NCBI GenBank assembly: GCA_964019055.1
Contig: OZ025221.1
Span: forward strand, 5,286,968 to 5,350,967
Source: Anthopleura xanthogrammica
Taxonomy: Eukaryota; Cnidaria; Anthozoa; Actiniaria; Actiniidae
Direction: 5' to 3'
Length of the DNA: 64,000 nt
Below are positions 38,001 to 49,300 of this stretch, piece by piece. A program made the translations under genes and the position numbers. The number at the start of each line of letters is the position of its first letter. Position 1 is the stretch's first letter. The notes beneath the pieces are model-generated. The model saw nothing but the letters and a program-made list of their open reading frames with translations. It had not been told where the DNA came from and searched no databases.

Positions 38001-39105
38001 AACTAAGAATGGAAAATATAAGAGAAGTATGGGAAAAGGGAAAAAGTGGTAGGGCTATAGCACTATCAACCCCCCCCCCCCCCCCCATGGAATAAAAATA
38101 CAATTGAAACAAAGAATCTTGATATTCTCAAGAGTGGTCTGAAATGGGAAAACATTATGCCCAAGCCAAAAAGGTCTATTATGAAGGTCAACTGAAAACC
38201 TCCCTCAGTATACGTAATGGAGAGATATAGTGGATATCTTTTGGCATCACTATTTACCCAATGCTTTGTTCTTCCTCTTCTGCTAAATCATGAATAACTT
38301 CCTGTAGAACATTAGCTGAAGACTATAAAAGAAAACGAAAATTAAAAACTCCACAAAATTTCCTTAAATTTCACCATTCATTTTCTTACATCATTGGAAG
38401 TTTATATTTTTAAAAAGTCAGTGACGTAGCAAAGGGGGTAAGCAAGGGGGATCGCCCCCTCAAAATTTTAAGATCGAGCCTTCTTTTTGCTTGATGGATG
38501 ATGGATGATGGCAATGCGACTGGCATAGGGAAGGGGGTGGGCATGTGCCCCCCCCAAAAAGATATATCCTGGGTTCTCACTACGCCTCTGCAAAAACTAC
38601 TTACTTCAAGCACATGGACAATATGGACTGGATAGATCAAGAGTAAACCAGAAACTACTTCGCCGTGGATCTGAGCTTGAGAATTTTTGAATAGCCTTTC
38701 ATAGTGGCCTGTCAAATAGATGTTTACAAATTAATAATAAGCTTAAGTTTTCTGCTAATTTTACTAAAAAAATCATAGGTAATACCAGAAGTGTGGAGAA
38801 CTCATAATTACCTCCTACTTCTCTTCTATCTGCAATGTCTTGTCGTATTTTTGATATGTAAACCAAACGATGTACAAGTTGTTTCTAAATCAACAACAAA
38901 CTCAATTTTTCACGAGTGTTTTAAAAATACAAAACAAGTGTTCAAAGCAAAGTAAAAAAGCCAGCTCAAAAGTATACCAATTACGAAGTAATAAAGCAAT
39001 ATAACATACCTTATTTTGTGCTCTGTTCTTCTCAAAAATCAAATCTAGAAGCGATAACCTTCCAGTTTCATAAACAGATTCTTCTCCTCCTGGAGTTGCC
39101 GCCAT
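35015..39105 (-). CDS. TEX47: TEX47-like protein (3' end unresolved)
   Basis: Minus-strand exons join in frame: 39010-39105, 38812-38884, 38605-38708, 38258-38322, a tentative 37195-37273, then 36541-36600, 36076-36139 and 35015-35110. The N-terminus is MAATPGGEESVYETGRLSLL. RLVYISKIRQDIADRREVG, HYERLFKNSQAQIHGEVVSG and LLLIYPVHIVHVLE resemble the BLUF-like sensor fold of TEX47 (C7orf62), as does the C-terminal KTMDQLPEKVPELLVRQ. The tentative exon keeps the phase but has a weak donor (GAT|GTCATT). The last exon is missing; the donor at 35014 is abutted by a foldback element. The gene is head-to-head with CLUAP1 across an X-box, which suggests a role in cilia or sperm. The family name comes from remembered pattern and is moderately sure. 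Confidence 0.6.
35145..35355. mobile_element. MITE, TTACAGCGCGACGCGC family
   Basis: Inverted ends TTACAGCGCGACGCGCAAAA and TTTTGTGCGTCGCGCTGTAA. It lies just upstream (in gene sense) of a TEX47-like exon. A sister copy is at 36741-36952. Confidence 0.9.
36236..36420 (+). mobile_element. tRNA-derived SINE
   Basis: A tRNA-like head with a degenerate B box (CAGGTTTGAGTCCCGCC) is followed by the shared tail words TCTCCTGTGCTTTGAGGG and TTTTTCTCCTGGATCTC. Related copies: 58998-59240 (+), 49861-50074 (-), 18780-18930 (-), and possibly 14890-15050 (-). Confidence 0.7.
36741..36952. mobile_element. MITE, TTACAGCGCGACGCGC family
   Basis: Nearly identical to 35145-35355 across the whole length, suggesting recent movement. 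It lies in another TEX47-like intron. Confidence 0.9.
37812..38180. mobile_element. MITE, ATAGACC family, interrupted
   Basis: Carries the AATAGACC start and the AAAAGGTCTATT end, but extra sequence including a C tract (about 38071-38086) splits the body, so it has been invaded or rearranged. Confidence 0.6.
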
Positions 39106-39116
39106 TTTGGATCAAC

Positions 39117-39130
39117 GTTTCTATGACAAC
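39117..39130. promoter_or_regulatory. RFX X-box between TEX47-like gene and CLUAP1
   Basis: GTTTCTATGACAAC fits the X-box pattern RYYNYYWTRRNRAC at every position. It lies 12 bases from the TEX47-like start and about 98 bases from the CLUAP1 start. RFX factors drive ciliary genes in animals, and CLUAP1 is an intraflagellar transport gene. Confidence 0.7.
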
Positions 39131-39227
39131 CACCAACAACAATACACCAGCGGTTGATGGCATGGAGCATGCGCATTGTTATTTTTCTCAAATAATTTCA
39201 AGTGGAAAGAAAAAAAAAAATTTCAAA

Positions 39228-42200
39228 ATGTCGTACCGCGATTTACGAAGTAAGAGGACGAATATTCAACGTTTCTTCCCACAAATAAGGCTTTGAAGCG
39301 TTCATGAATAATCAAGCTACGTTTATGATACAATTTTGATCCGGTTTGGTGGAGTTTTGGTAAATTTTTGACGCGTTTTTTTTGGTGTTTTGTCCTCAGA
39401 TTTCACTGAAATGATGCGTTCTCTTGGATACCCAAGACTTATTTCGATGGAGAATTTTCGTTCTCCTAACTTTCCTCTAGTGGCAGAAGTTTTAATATGG
39501 CTCGTAAAGAGGTACCGTGACTAGAATATTAGCGTTGTTACTCCTTGGTGGTAGTGTAGTTAACGTACACAGTTAGGTTTCTGACGTATAACATTTAATT
39601 TATTTATTCAGATACGATCCAAATGCAGAGCTACCGATGGATGTGGATACTGAGCAAGATAGAGTGCTGTTTATTAAGGCTGTTGCGCAGTTTATGGTAA
39701 TCATTGTCATCATGTTAATATGATTATCTTCATCATAACCATCTTGAATCGTTATCATCATCAACATCATCAGTATGAACATCATCATCACCACCATCAT
39801 CATTGTAATCACCATCAACACCACCATCATCACTACCATTGATCATCATCTTCATTATTATCATCATCACCATCATCAGTATGAAGTTCATCATAACCAC
39901 CATCATCACATCATCATCATCATCTTCACTACCATCATCATCATCATCATCACTACCATCATCATCATCATCATCACTACCATTGATCATCATCACCATC
40001 ATCAGTATGAAGTTCATGATCACCACCATCATCACATCATCATCATCATCTTCACCACTACCATCATCATCATCATCATCATCACTACCATTGATCATCA
40101 TCTTCATCATTCTTTATCATCATCACCATCAATATGAAGAACATCACCACCATCATCACATCATCATCATCATCATCTTCACCACCATCATCTTCATAAT
40201 CATGATCCAAATATAAAATATTATTAACGATAGCTCAATTGTATTCCAGGCAACTAAAGCACACATTAAGCTGAACACCAAGAAGCTTTATGGAGCAGAT
40301 GGGTATGCCGTAAAGGAACTACTCAAGGTGACAACAGTACTTTACAACGCAATGAAAACCAATCAAGCTGAAGAGGACACAGAGTCTCCCAATGTTACTT
40401 CCTTGACGTTTGATATATCATCAAGGGTAAGCCAGATAAACATAGTCCATATTGTGACTACCGGTTCACAATGCATGGTGGGATTGATAAATGGTGTTTC
40501 GAGCATGACAACCTTTGTTATCTTGGACACGTTGCCATGTCAACTGAGGTATCAATCCCAGAATGCATCACTGTGATTCAATATGGCAGACTAACGATAT
40601 AGACTATATTCAATGATATAAGCATGCATAGGATTAGGAAGTATAGGATGCTATATCCTCAAAACAGTAGTATAATAGCAAACAAGGAACATTGCAGTAT
40701 CTAGTAGTATTTAGTGGAAAAGAAATGTTGTACTGTTTCAAGGATTAAGTGATAGTTGACTGCATTAGTTTAAAGATATGACTACCGGTATATTCATTTA
40801 TGCAAGAGATCGTATGGGCTAGTAAACCTCATATTCTATAACAAGATTTTTTATTGCTACTGACTAGAGAAACTCACGGTAATGAATATGTCATGGTAAT
40901 AATGGATTTCTCTAAATTCAACACAGATTAATGACTTAAAGGCATCACGCCAGCTTGCTTCAGAGATCACCTCAAGAGGAGCTGCACTCTATGATTTACT
41001 TGGACAAGAAGTTGAGCTAAGGGTATGTTCTAAATGGTATCATGATATCATGTTTGTGTACGGTCCTCTATGCAATATCCATAGGTAGCATTATGGTCAA
41101 ACTAAGAAATTAATGTTAATTTACATGATTGTAACAACAGTTTTCCCGCCACTGTGAAAAAAAGTTCATTCTATGGTTTTCAGTTGAGTTTGGAGTGACA
41201 GAGGTTTTGTCATAAAGTTTTAACATCTAGCTCCCGATGTTTCTAAGGGCAACTACAACAATGAAGTTGGATGAAGTGGTTTCACTACTTAAAGATTTCA
41301 GCTCAAACAAATTCATCTAACCAGCAGCAATCATTCCCACATTTTGTCGTGACGGTTGCCCTTAGAAACATTGGGAGCTGGACATTCAGACTTTATGACA
41401 AAACTTCTGTCAACTCAACTGAGAACAGTGTAGTAAATAGAATAGAAATCCCTAATTTCTTGAAAATAAAATTGAAATATGAAGTTTGAAACTATTTAAC
41501 GGCAAACAACTTTGGCGTGATTGCACTGTGGTTAAATAGTAAATATTCCTGGCATATTTTAAGTGTTTACGGTTTTCTTAGTTTGATTGTAGGTAACTAC
41601 TGCTATAATCCAGGGAAAACTGTTAATGAGGTGTTATATTTGCAATTCTTTAGGAACTAAGAACACGAGCAATAGCCAAACCACTTGAAGTGAATGAACT
41701 GGAGAATGGTATTAAAAAAAGCATGCTACAAGTGCAGGTTTGTCCATATATTCATACCAGTAAGAATGGGATCATTTTTTTCATTCTTTCCCATATTCTA
41801 TCTTTTCATTTCCATTTTTTTAAATATTTTTTTTAGAAAGAAATTCAAAATGTTTGAGAAATTCTATAGTGTTCTAATTTGAGCTAATAATACCAAATTT
41901 TTGGCAATATAGGAAGAAATCAAGAAAACTACTCAAATGTTGAACAACATTGCATCTGACGAAGCAAATTTAGAAACAAAGATTGAAAAGAAGAAACAAG
42001 AGTTAGAGAGGAACCAGAAAAGATTACGAAGCTTAGAAAGCGTCAGGTGGGTCAATAGTAGTTTTCCTTTTCCTTTTTGTTTTCTTTGGTAAAACCATGG
42101 TAAATGTGAGCTTTAAAGCATTACATAATAAAAATTTTACGTCACTCAAAATTCACAGGCCAGCATTTATGGATGAGTATGAAAAACTGGAAGAAGACCT

Positions 42201-44464
42201 CAAGAAAGTATACGAGGTAATGTGACTAATATTGTTGTTCCATGGACCTTTCTCACACAGCAGCCAAGTTGAGGAGGACAATAGACCTTTCTAGCTTGGG
42301 TGTATTATGTTTTCCTATTTCTGGTGTCATTCTCTAGAGTATCATTTCTTTGTTTAACGGTTGCACATGAGAAGACACATGAATATGGATACAACTCTAA
42401 CAAAGAATCTTATTCTCAAGAGAATAACACACTCTATCTGAAATTGGAAAACATTACGCCCAAGCTGAAAAGGTCTAATAGATTTTCCCTCACATTCAAG
42501 CATTTCAGGATTAGGTTACGCAGGTTTAAACAAAAGTTTTTATTCTCATGGGGAATAAACAGGGTGCTGTGTGATCAAGGTCCATTACTATTCTTTCTTT
42601 CTAGTCTATGGATTGGATTTAAGTTGTGTCGGGTAATGACGTTCCTGCTTTAATCACCAGACTTACATGGAGAAACACAGGAACCTATCATATTTAGAGC
42701 AGTTACTGGATGATGTTAACAGAGCTGAGCAAGACAGATTTGAGGTACTCGTTCATTCCTTTAACTTAAAAACACAGGGTTCCCGCATGTAATGTTTTTG
42801 TGTCTTGCTGCCATTTATTCAATTTGGGTTGCCTGTGGTGAAAAGTTATTATTCAGAATTATGAATCTTGTGTTGAATTTTCAGGAGACAGAGGCCAAGA
42901 CACTACAAGATAGACTTCAAGAGGAAGACAGAAGAATCTCTACCAGAAATGAATTGGGAGGGGATATTGACGAGGATGAAGAAGAGATGGTTCTGGAGGC
43001 TGGGAACAAGCAAATGTCTAGGCCTGGTGAGATACTGAAGATAAAATTTTAAACAAATATATGGAAATTCCATAAAATGTGGATGGAAGGAAAAGAGAGA
43101 GTGGTCAAAAATTGGCAGGAGAAGGGAGGGGGATGGACAAAGTAGGAAGGCCATGGAGTAATTTAAAATAGGGGAAGAGTGGAAGTTTCTTTCTAACCAG
43201 GTGTCCGGAGCACGCATGAACCGTCCAATCACAGTGTGCTTTGATGCTTAGCCAAGCGGCCCTTGCTCCAAGTCTCTTCCCAATACAAAAACACGCGTTT
43301 CAAAGAATTTAGAGTATAGTATACGTGTTGTTTAAAAAATTAAAGTAAATCTTTGCGATCCATCTCCTCAAATTCTGTGAGATATATGACTTTTAAGACT
43401 CGGCGAGGGCCACTTGAATTACAACAATCCTTTTCACGCTTAGTTTTTCGTACAGCTGGAAGGGACCATCCATTATCCCCATTTTAGACCACATGTCATT
43501 CTCTTAAGAATAAGATTCTTTGTTTGAGTTGTATCCATGTGTCTTCTTATGCAACCATTAAACAAAGAAATGATACTCTAGGGAATGACATGTGGTCTGA
43601 AATGGGAAAAGATAATTACGCCCAAAATTAATAAGAGGTCTATTACAAAGTTTTCCAAACTTTCACCTCCCAACCCCTTCCCCTTCAATAATGCACACCC
43701 CTTCAGATATGGAATGACACTATGATGTCCGTTCAGTTTCTCTAGAGTTATAAAGTCATGATTATCTATTCTAGGTGAAGCGCCTCGTGTATTTGGAGGA
43801 ATGAATGCTGGCATAGAATCAGATGAGGTAAGAACAAAGGAACTCCATGTGTTATAGCCTGGCTGTATAGTTCCCTTGCAGCACGTCGGAATGCAGCTCA
43901 ATTTGGAGGACAAAACAATAGTCTCCAATTCTAAGGAGATTGAAATTCTTTTGTTTTGCACTCCAAATTTAGCTGCTCTGACGTCACATGAAAGGGGTCT
44001 ATTGAGAGAAGATGAGAAGATGCACTTTGTAAACTAGTAACCGATTTACATGGTACTTTTTTTCTCAAATCTGTTGCATGCAACATGCTTACACAAAGTT
44101 ATAGCAGCCATCAGTTGTAGTCAATTTACAGGAAGCAATTCTTGTTGTCAGCATGTTGCACACAAAAGTTGTGAGTAAAAAAATCGTACCATGTAAAAAA
44201 AACAGAATGCAGTGTCTTAGTTGTATCATGAAACTCCCGTAAATTGAAGAGTATCATATCATATTTATATCCACATAAAATCTACAAAATTTTAACTTTA
44301 TTTTCATACAGGATGAAAGTGGTTCACTTTCATCAGGGGACAGCGAGATTGGTGTTGATGAAGATGACGATGACTTACTTGATGACGACGAAATAGGCAA
44401 TGATAACGAAGACGATGGAGGTGAATCGCAAGGCAGTTTGAATGACAGCGACAATGACTTTTAG
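39228..44464 (+). CDS. CLUAP1: Clusterin-associated protein 1 / IFT38
   Basis: CLUAP1 (IFT38, qilin) is a peripheral IFT-B subunit needed to build cilia. Twelve exons join in frame: 39228-39249, 39400-39511, 39612-39696, 40250-40426, 40927-41022, 41654-41737, 41913-42046, 42159-42216, 42661-42744, 42885-43026, 43775-43827 and 44312-44464, giving 399 residues (human 413). The calponin-homology-like N-domain begins [20 protein letters not shown] and continues [20 protein letters not shown] and [13 protein letters not shown]. The long coiled coil includes [20 protein letters not shown]. The acidic tail ends [10 protein letters not shown], like the human DESDNDF. The first intron is short, and intron 3 contains a CAT/ATC microsatellite (39697-40205). 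The leader is only about 100 bases from the X-box. Confidence 0.97.
39697..40205. repeat. CAT/CAC microsatellite-minisatellite in CLUAP1 intron 3
   Basis: Degenerate trinucleotide array with imperfect longer units containing ATCAGTATGAAGTTCAT. It is open in several frames on both strands but sits wholly between two well-defined exons. Confidence 0.9.
41094..41591. mobile_element. Composite MITE in CLUAP1 intron
   Basis: The outer ends GTCAAACTAAGAAA and TTTTCTTAGTTTGAT match the family at 16062-16350. A second inverted pair (CTAAGGGCAACTACA... / ...GGTTGCCCTTAG) is nested inside. Confidence 0.65.
42280..42479. mobile_element. MITE, ATAGACC family
   Basis: AATAGACCTTTCTAGCTTGGG start and the inverted AAAAGGTCTA end, in a CLUAP1 intron. 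Confidence 0.75.
43468..43634. mobile_element. MITE, ATAGACC family
   Basis: TTTTAGACCACATGTCATT and the inverted AATGACATGTGGTCTGAAA, in a CLUAP1 intron; the left end is degraded. Confidence 0.7.
43867..44003. mobile_element. MITE, GCAGCTCAATTTGGAG family
   Basis: Second copy of the element at 11538-11674, with the same order of words through GACGTCACATGAAAGGGGTCT. Confidence 0.75.
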
Positions 44465-46347
44465 CCAATCCAAATTGGTTAAATATTTATCTTCTGTATA
44501 TTATGGTGTATAATTTATATTATAGATGTGTTAGTGATATGGCTATTGCCTTGGCAACAACAAACCCAGCATTGCTTCGTGGAACCACAAAGCCTCTCTA
44601 AATAGTAGTACCATATCAAAAACAGCTAGCACACTTTTGTCATCACTCGACATTCAGTAGTTAGATTGATCAAAATCTTTCCAGTAGAGGCTTTGCACCA
44701 TCACGTAATGGCAGCTATGACAGGAGGCAGGAACAATTGAATCTGATCTAATCTGATTTACGTGAGAAAGAATACAGTTTCCCAGAGGAAAAAGATTGTT
44801 GTCTCCTGTCACGGCTGCCATCGTGATGGTGCGAAGCCGGTAGTAAAAACAATAGAACGACAATAGAAGACAATACAATACATACAATATAGAACAATAT
44901 GCTACACTACAATACATGTAACTGTATTGTATTCCACTTGGACATCAAATCATAAACTGCATTTATAAGTTGTCAAATGTCATGTCATCTCCATTGTAAA
45001 TAAGGCACATTGAAGAATGGCTGGAATAAACTAGTAAAACAAATTGCCAAGATTGTCTTCTAGTAGTTATCAACGCCCAGTAATAGCACCCTAACATACC
45101 ACTGTTTTCATAATTTGTGGTGCGCTGAAGCAACAGGGAAATCGGGCAATACATTACCATCAATAACAAATTGTTTAGAAACTTTACGTAATTGACAGCA
45201 GTATATTGCCCAACAATTAATGTTGTGACTGTTGTCTCAATCAGCATAAAGCAGTGAAATGATTTAATAATTATTTATGATTTATATAATGCCCTTCCTA
45301 TATGGATATAATCAAAGGCACTCTGCAATAATGAAAGGTAGTTAGTACTAGCATGGGATGTAGGCACCGAGGGTGGTCACTGCCAGTGTTTCTTTACCTC
45401 CTCAGTGGTTCTTTTACGTCCCTCCGACATTGGTTAGTGATGAAGTGTGGAGAGACCGGACTGCCATTTAAAGTGGTCATCCGATTTACTTGAAAGTCTA
45501 ACCGCTTGCTTGCTTTATTTGTTTCTTGGGAATACCCTTGAAACCATCAATATTTTAATCTAAAAGTGTCTAAAACTAATAGTTGAATGAAAACAGTACA
45601 ATGGTACTCCACAAATTAATTTTCTTTCAAGTTTTATTGAGAAAATAAATACAAATTATTTTCTACAATCATTTTCACACGTTTTTTATTTAGAAGTAAA
45701 GAACAAAGCTTTCCTTTTCTGGCAAGACAAGGTTTTTTGTGTGGTCAGAGCATGCTTTCCCACTTGCTGCTTGAAATGCAATTGTGTATGATTCACTTCT
45801 AGAGTTGTATTATCAACTGGATGCTCATGTTATCTACTCTGAGTTTTTTTAATTTACAACATTTTTAGGAAGACAAGGATGAGTGATCTGAACCTTTGAG
45901 ATATCAATAGTTTAGTGAAGGTAATGTATAAAAATGTTGTGAGAAATGTCTGTTAATGCAATATTGACGCGAGACTGTGATAATCCATTCTTCCTTTCTG
46001 ATTTGTTTTCCAAAGTTCAAAGTATCGTAGGGCTAAATTTGTGATGAGATTGGAGGCAATTTTACTCTCTTCAACAAAGTTAGCCACATTAATGCTTGTT
46101 GCCATCTTCCTTTCAACTTTCGAAAGGAGACTTGAAATCTTCACCTCTTCGCCCGTAATCTACGACTAGCATTTATAAAGGAATGTGAGTTGTGCAGTTA
46201 TACCAATCACAGTTACATCCAATGCAATGTTTACTGTATGGCTTGGCAGTCAATTTTAACATAATATATACAGTAAGTGTATCCATTCATATCCAAGTAT
46301 TTATAAACCAGTTCTAGCGGAGCAAAAGGAGTTTTTCCAAATAATAT
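44465..46347. other. Convergent 3' region of CLUAP1 and RBBP6
   Basis: No supported gene. It holds a foldback (44688-44838), a dispersed repeat related to 9480-9560 (about 45130-45200) and probably the long RBBP6 3'UTR, which could end at a minus-strand AATAAA near 45634. A 50-63 codon minus-strand ORF at 45953-46144 lies inside this UTR. Confidence 0.5.
44688..44838. repeat. Foldback repeat
   Basis: GGCTTTGCACCATCACGTAA and TGGCAGCTATGACAGGAGG on the left pair with CTCCTGTCACGGCTGCCA and CGTGATGGTGCGAAGCC on the right. Confidence 0.75.
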
Positions 46348-49300
46348 CTATTCTTTCTCAGCTTCTTCTTTTCCATCATCTTCTTCAGAATCCTCCTGTG
46401 TTCCTTCTGTAGAATCATTATTTCCTTCGGCACTTTGTGAAGACCTCTTTTCCCTTTCCTTCTTATGTCGTTTGTGTTTCTTCTTATGCTTCTTTTTCTT
46501 GTGTTTTTTCTCATTTGATTTTTCTTTAGATTTCTTTTTCTTAGCGCCATCTTCACCAACCATTTCCTCTGATTTTCTCTTTCTACTTTTCACATTTTCA
46601 TTTGGTTCCATTTCTTCCCCATTTTCATTTACTCTTTCTTCTTTTTCTTCAACGTTTAGTGTTTCTGATTTCTTGTCATTTTCCACTAATGGTTTATCGA
46701 ACTCCTCTTTTCCCACTGAAGTTTCTCTTTCAGAATGTTTGCTTTCATTTAGTTCTGTTACACATTCCACAGAATTTGCTTTGTCTGGTTTTTCAGTTGT
46801 ATCCTTAGATTTCTTCTTGTTCTTAGAGCTTTTATCTTTATCTTCTCTTTCAGAGGTATGTTCACTTTTATTTAGTTCTGTTACCGATTCCTCAGTGTTT
46901 GCTTTATCTGGCTTTTCAGTTGTATCCTTAGATTTCTTCTTGTTCTTAGAGCCCTTATCTTTATCTTCTCTTTGAGAGGTATGTTTGCTTTCATTTAGTT
47001 CTGCTACTGATTCCTCAGTATTTGCTTTTTCTGATTTCTCTGTGGTTTCCTTAGATTTCGTCTTACTTTTAGAGCTCTTATCTTTATCTTCTCTAGAATG
47101 TTCGCGTTCATTTAGTTCTGTTACACATTCCTCAAAAGTATTTGCTTTTTCTGATTTCTCTGTGGTTTCCTTAGATTTTTTCTTGCTTTTAGAGCTTTTT
47201 TCTTTATCTCTGGATTTTTTCTTTGACTTTGATTTTTTCTTCTCAGTTTTCTCCTTTTCTGCTTTTTCTTTGACTCTATTTTCACCATCCTCAGTCTCAG
47301 AAGGTTTCTGTTTCTTGGAGTGCTTGTGTTTATGATGCTTTTTTCTCTTTTTCGGTTTTGGTTTCTTTTCTTCATTTTGAACTGGAGACTTTGATCCTGA
47401 TTTTACAGGGGAGGGGATGGGAGAAGGAGTGCGAGATCTATCCCAGTCTTCTGGGGTGGGAGATTTTGACAAACTCCGTGACGATTGTGACAAAGAACGG
47501 GAAAATGAACGGGAATTAGAGCGAGATCTGGAAGAACGGGAGTATGATCTTGAACGTGATCTTGGTCTTGTACGGTGTCTTTGTAAAGCTCTATACTGTG
47601 ACAGTTCGTCATCAAAGTTACCAGGTTGGCCACGATTTGATGACTTTTCCCTCCTAGAATGTCTGTCACCTGGTTCCTTTTCTTTTGGCTTTCTTTTACT
47701 TCTGGAAGAAATAGGAGTTCAGTATTAAATGAAATTAAAACAAAACTATTTCAAAGGAGGCCATTAGGATCAGTAATAAGAAATTTAGATCCAGAAGACG
47801 TTTTTCCACTATTGACAAAGGAATTCCAAAGGGGTGGAGTAAATCAATACTTCACATGAAGCAAATTAATGTTTGCTAATTCTTTATGCCTTGGGTGGTG
47901 AAACAATACAACTCGTGATGGGTGGTTGTGAAAATACTTGTCCTATTATAATAGACCATTTTCGAGAGGCATGAGAGATATCGAGGCATTTTCGGGCAGT
48001 GTTAATAGTGCACATGATCTTGCCTGATAATGCCTCTTTTTCATGTCGGCACAGGCCTGCAAAGTTATGAAATCGCATAATAATATTTGGTCTTTCCAAA
48101 CGTCATGGATAATTACACAATCTCTTTCACGTTCATACAAAATTCAAAATTTGCTTTCACCCAGACGTAAAAAATTACCATGTAAAACTTGAAATCCTGT
48201 TTCACAGAAAAAAAAATCGACCTTATACGCTTCATGTAAAAAGAATACCAGTTGTTTCACTAGTATGTTCTGACTTGAAAATATATATGTATCGAATCAG
48301 CTATACCATGTGTATCGAAACCACTTCTAATGTGTATCGAAACTGGCTAAATACTGTGTATTGAAACTGACACGTAGCGAAACAACTGGCTACCATGTAA
48401 AAAGCATAGGGGACTCTGTTTATTGTAATGGAGTATGGCAAACTAGATTTGCTCAGTTTTTTTACCTTAGTTTCATTTTTCTTTGATAACGATAAAACTC
48501 TTCCTCAGACATTGGTGGAAGACCTTCAATATGTATTGGATTTTCAAAGGTGCGGAATGCAGGGGGGTTCACACCAAAAGGAATAGGTGCCCTTAGTAAG
48601 TTAGGTTGGAGAGGTTGGACCATGCGAACAGTATGCAAACCCAAAGCTGCAGTGCCGATAAAGCTAGGTTGTGCCATCAATGGACCTGGGTGTGGCTGGG
48701 CTAGAAGTGGACGAGGAGCCCTCAGAGGGGGTACAAGAAGGGCTCCTTCTGGTGGAATGTTACGATGAATCATTGGTTCAGCCATTCGATGACCAAGACT
48801 GGGTCCATGGGGAAGTCCCCTAGGAAAAATAGATTATTAGGTAACCATTAACTAATTTATCAATTATAATTACTTGTGATTATTCCAGCTGAGTTGACCT
48901 TCAGAACAAACTCAAGGCCAGCCAATCAGAATTGAGGATCCAACATCATATTTTGAATAGCATTTCCCATTATTCTGCCAAGAGAATTTATGAAATACAA
49001 GTTCTTCCTTCTTTAATTAATCATAAACGCTAGTCCAACTCATGGCGGAATTTCATTTCAATCAACAAGAAAAGTTTACTTAAGTTTGTAAACTCAGAAA
49101 ATGCTTGAAAAATGCTAACCAAAAATAGTGACCCATAAAGGAAGAAGGGGAAGGCGATCAACTCAGCTGGTTACTACGAATAGACCTCTTCACCTTCGTA
49201 TGCAAATTGCCCATTTCAGACCACATGACATTCCCTTGGGAAATCTCCTTTTGTTAAGATATTTACACATGAAAGAATCAACTCCCAAGAGCGGCATCAC

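Noticed and set aside
39733..40216. ORFs of 120-125 codons of Ile/Ser/His or Asp
   Set aside because: Microsatellite translation inside CLUAP1 intron 3.
45953..46144. Minus-strand ORF with an AAGATGGCAACA start (63 codons, or 50 from the inner ATG)
   Set aside because: It reads like plausible protein but matches no family I know and falls in the likely RBBP6 3'UTR. Ribosome profiling or conservation would be needed.
46472..47335. Plus-strand ORFs rich in Phe, Leu and Ser
   Set aside because: Antisense shadows of the lysine- and serine-rich RBBP6 tail.
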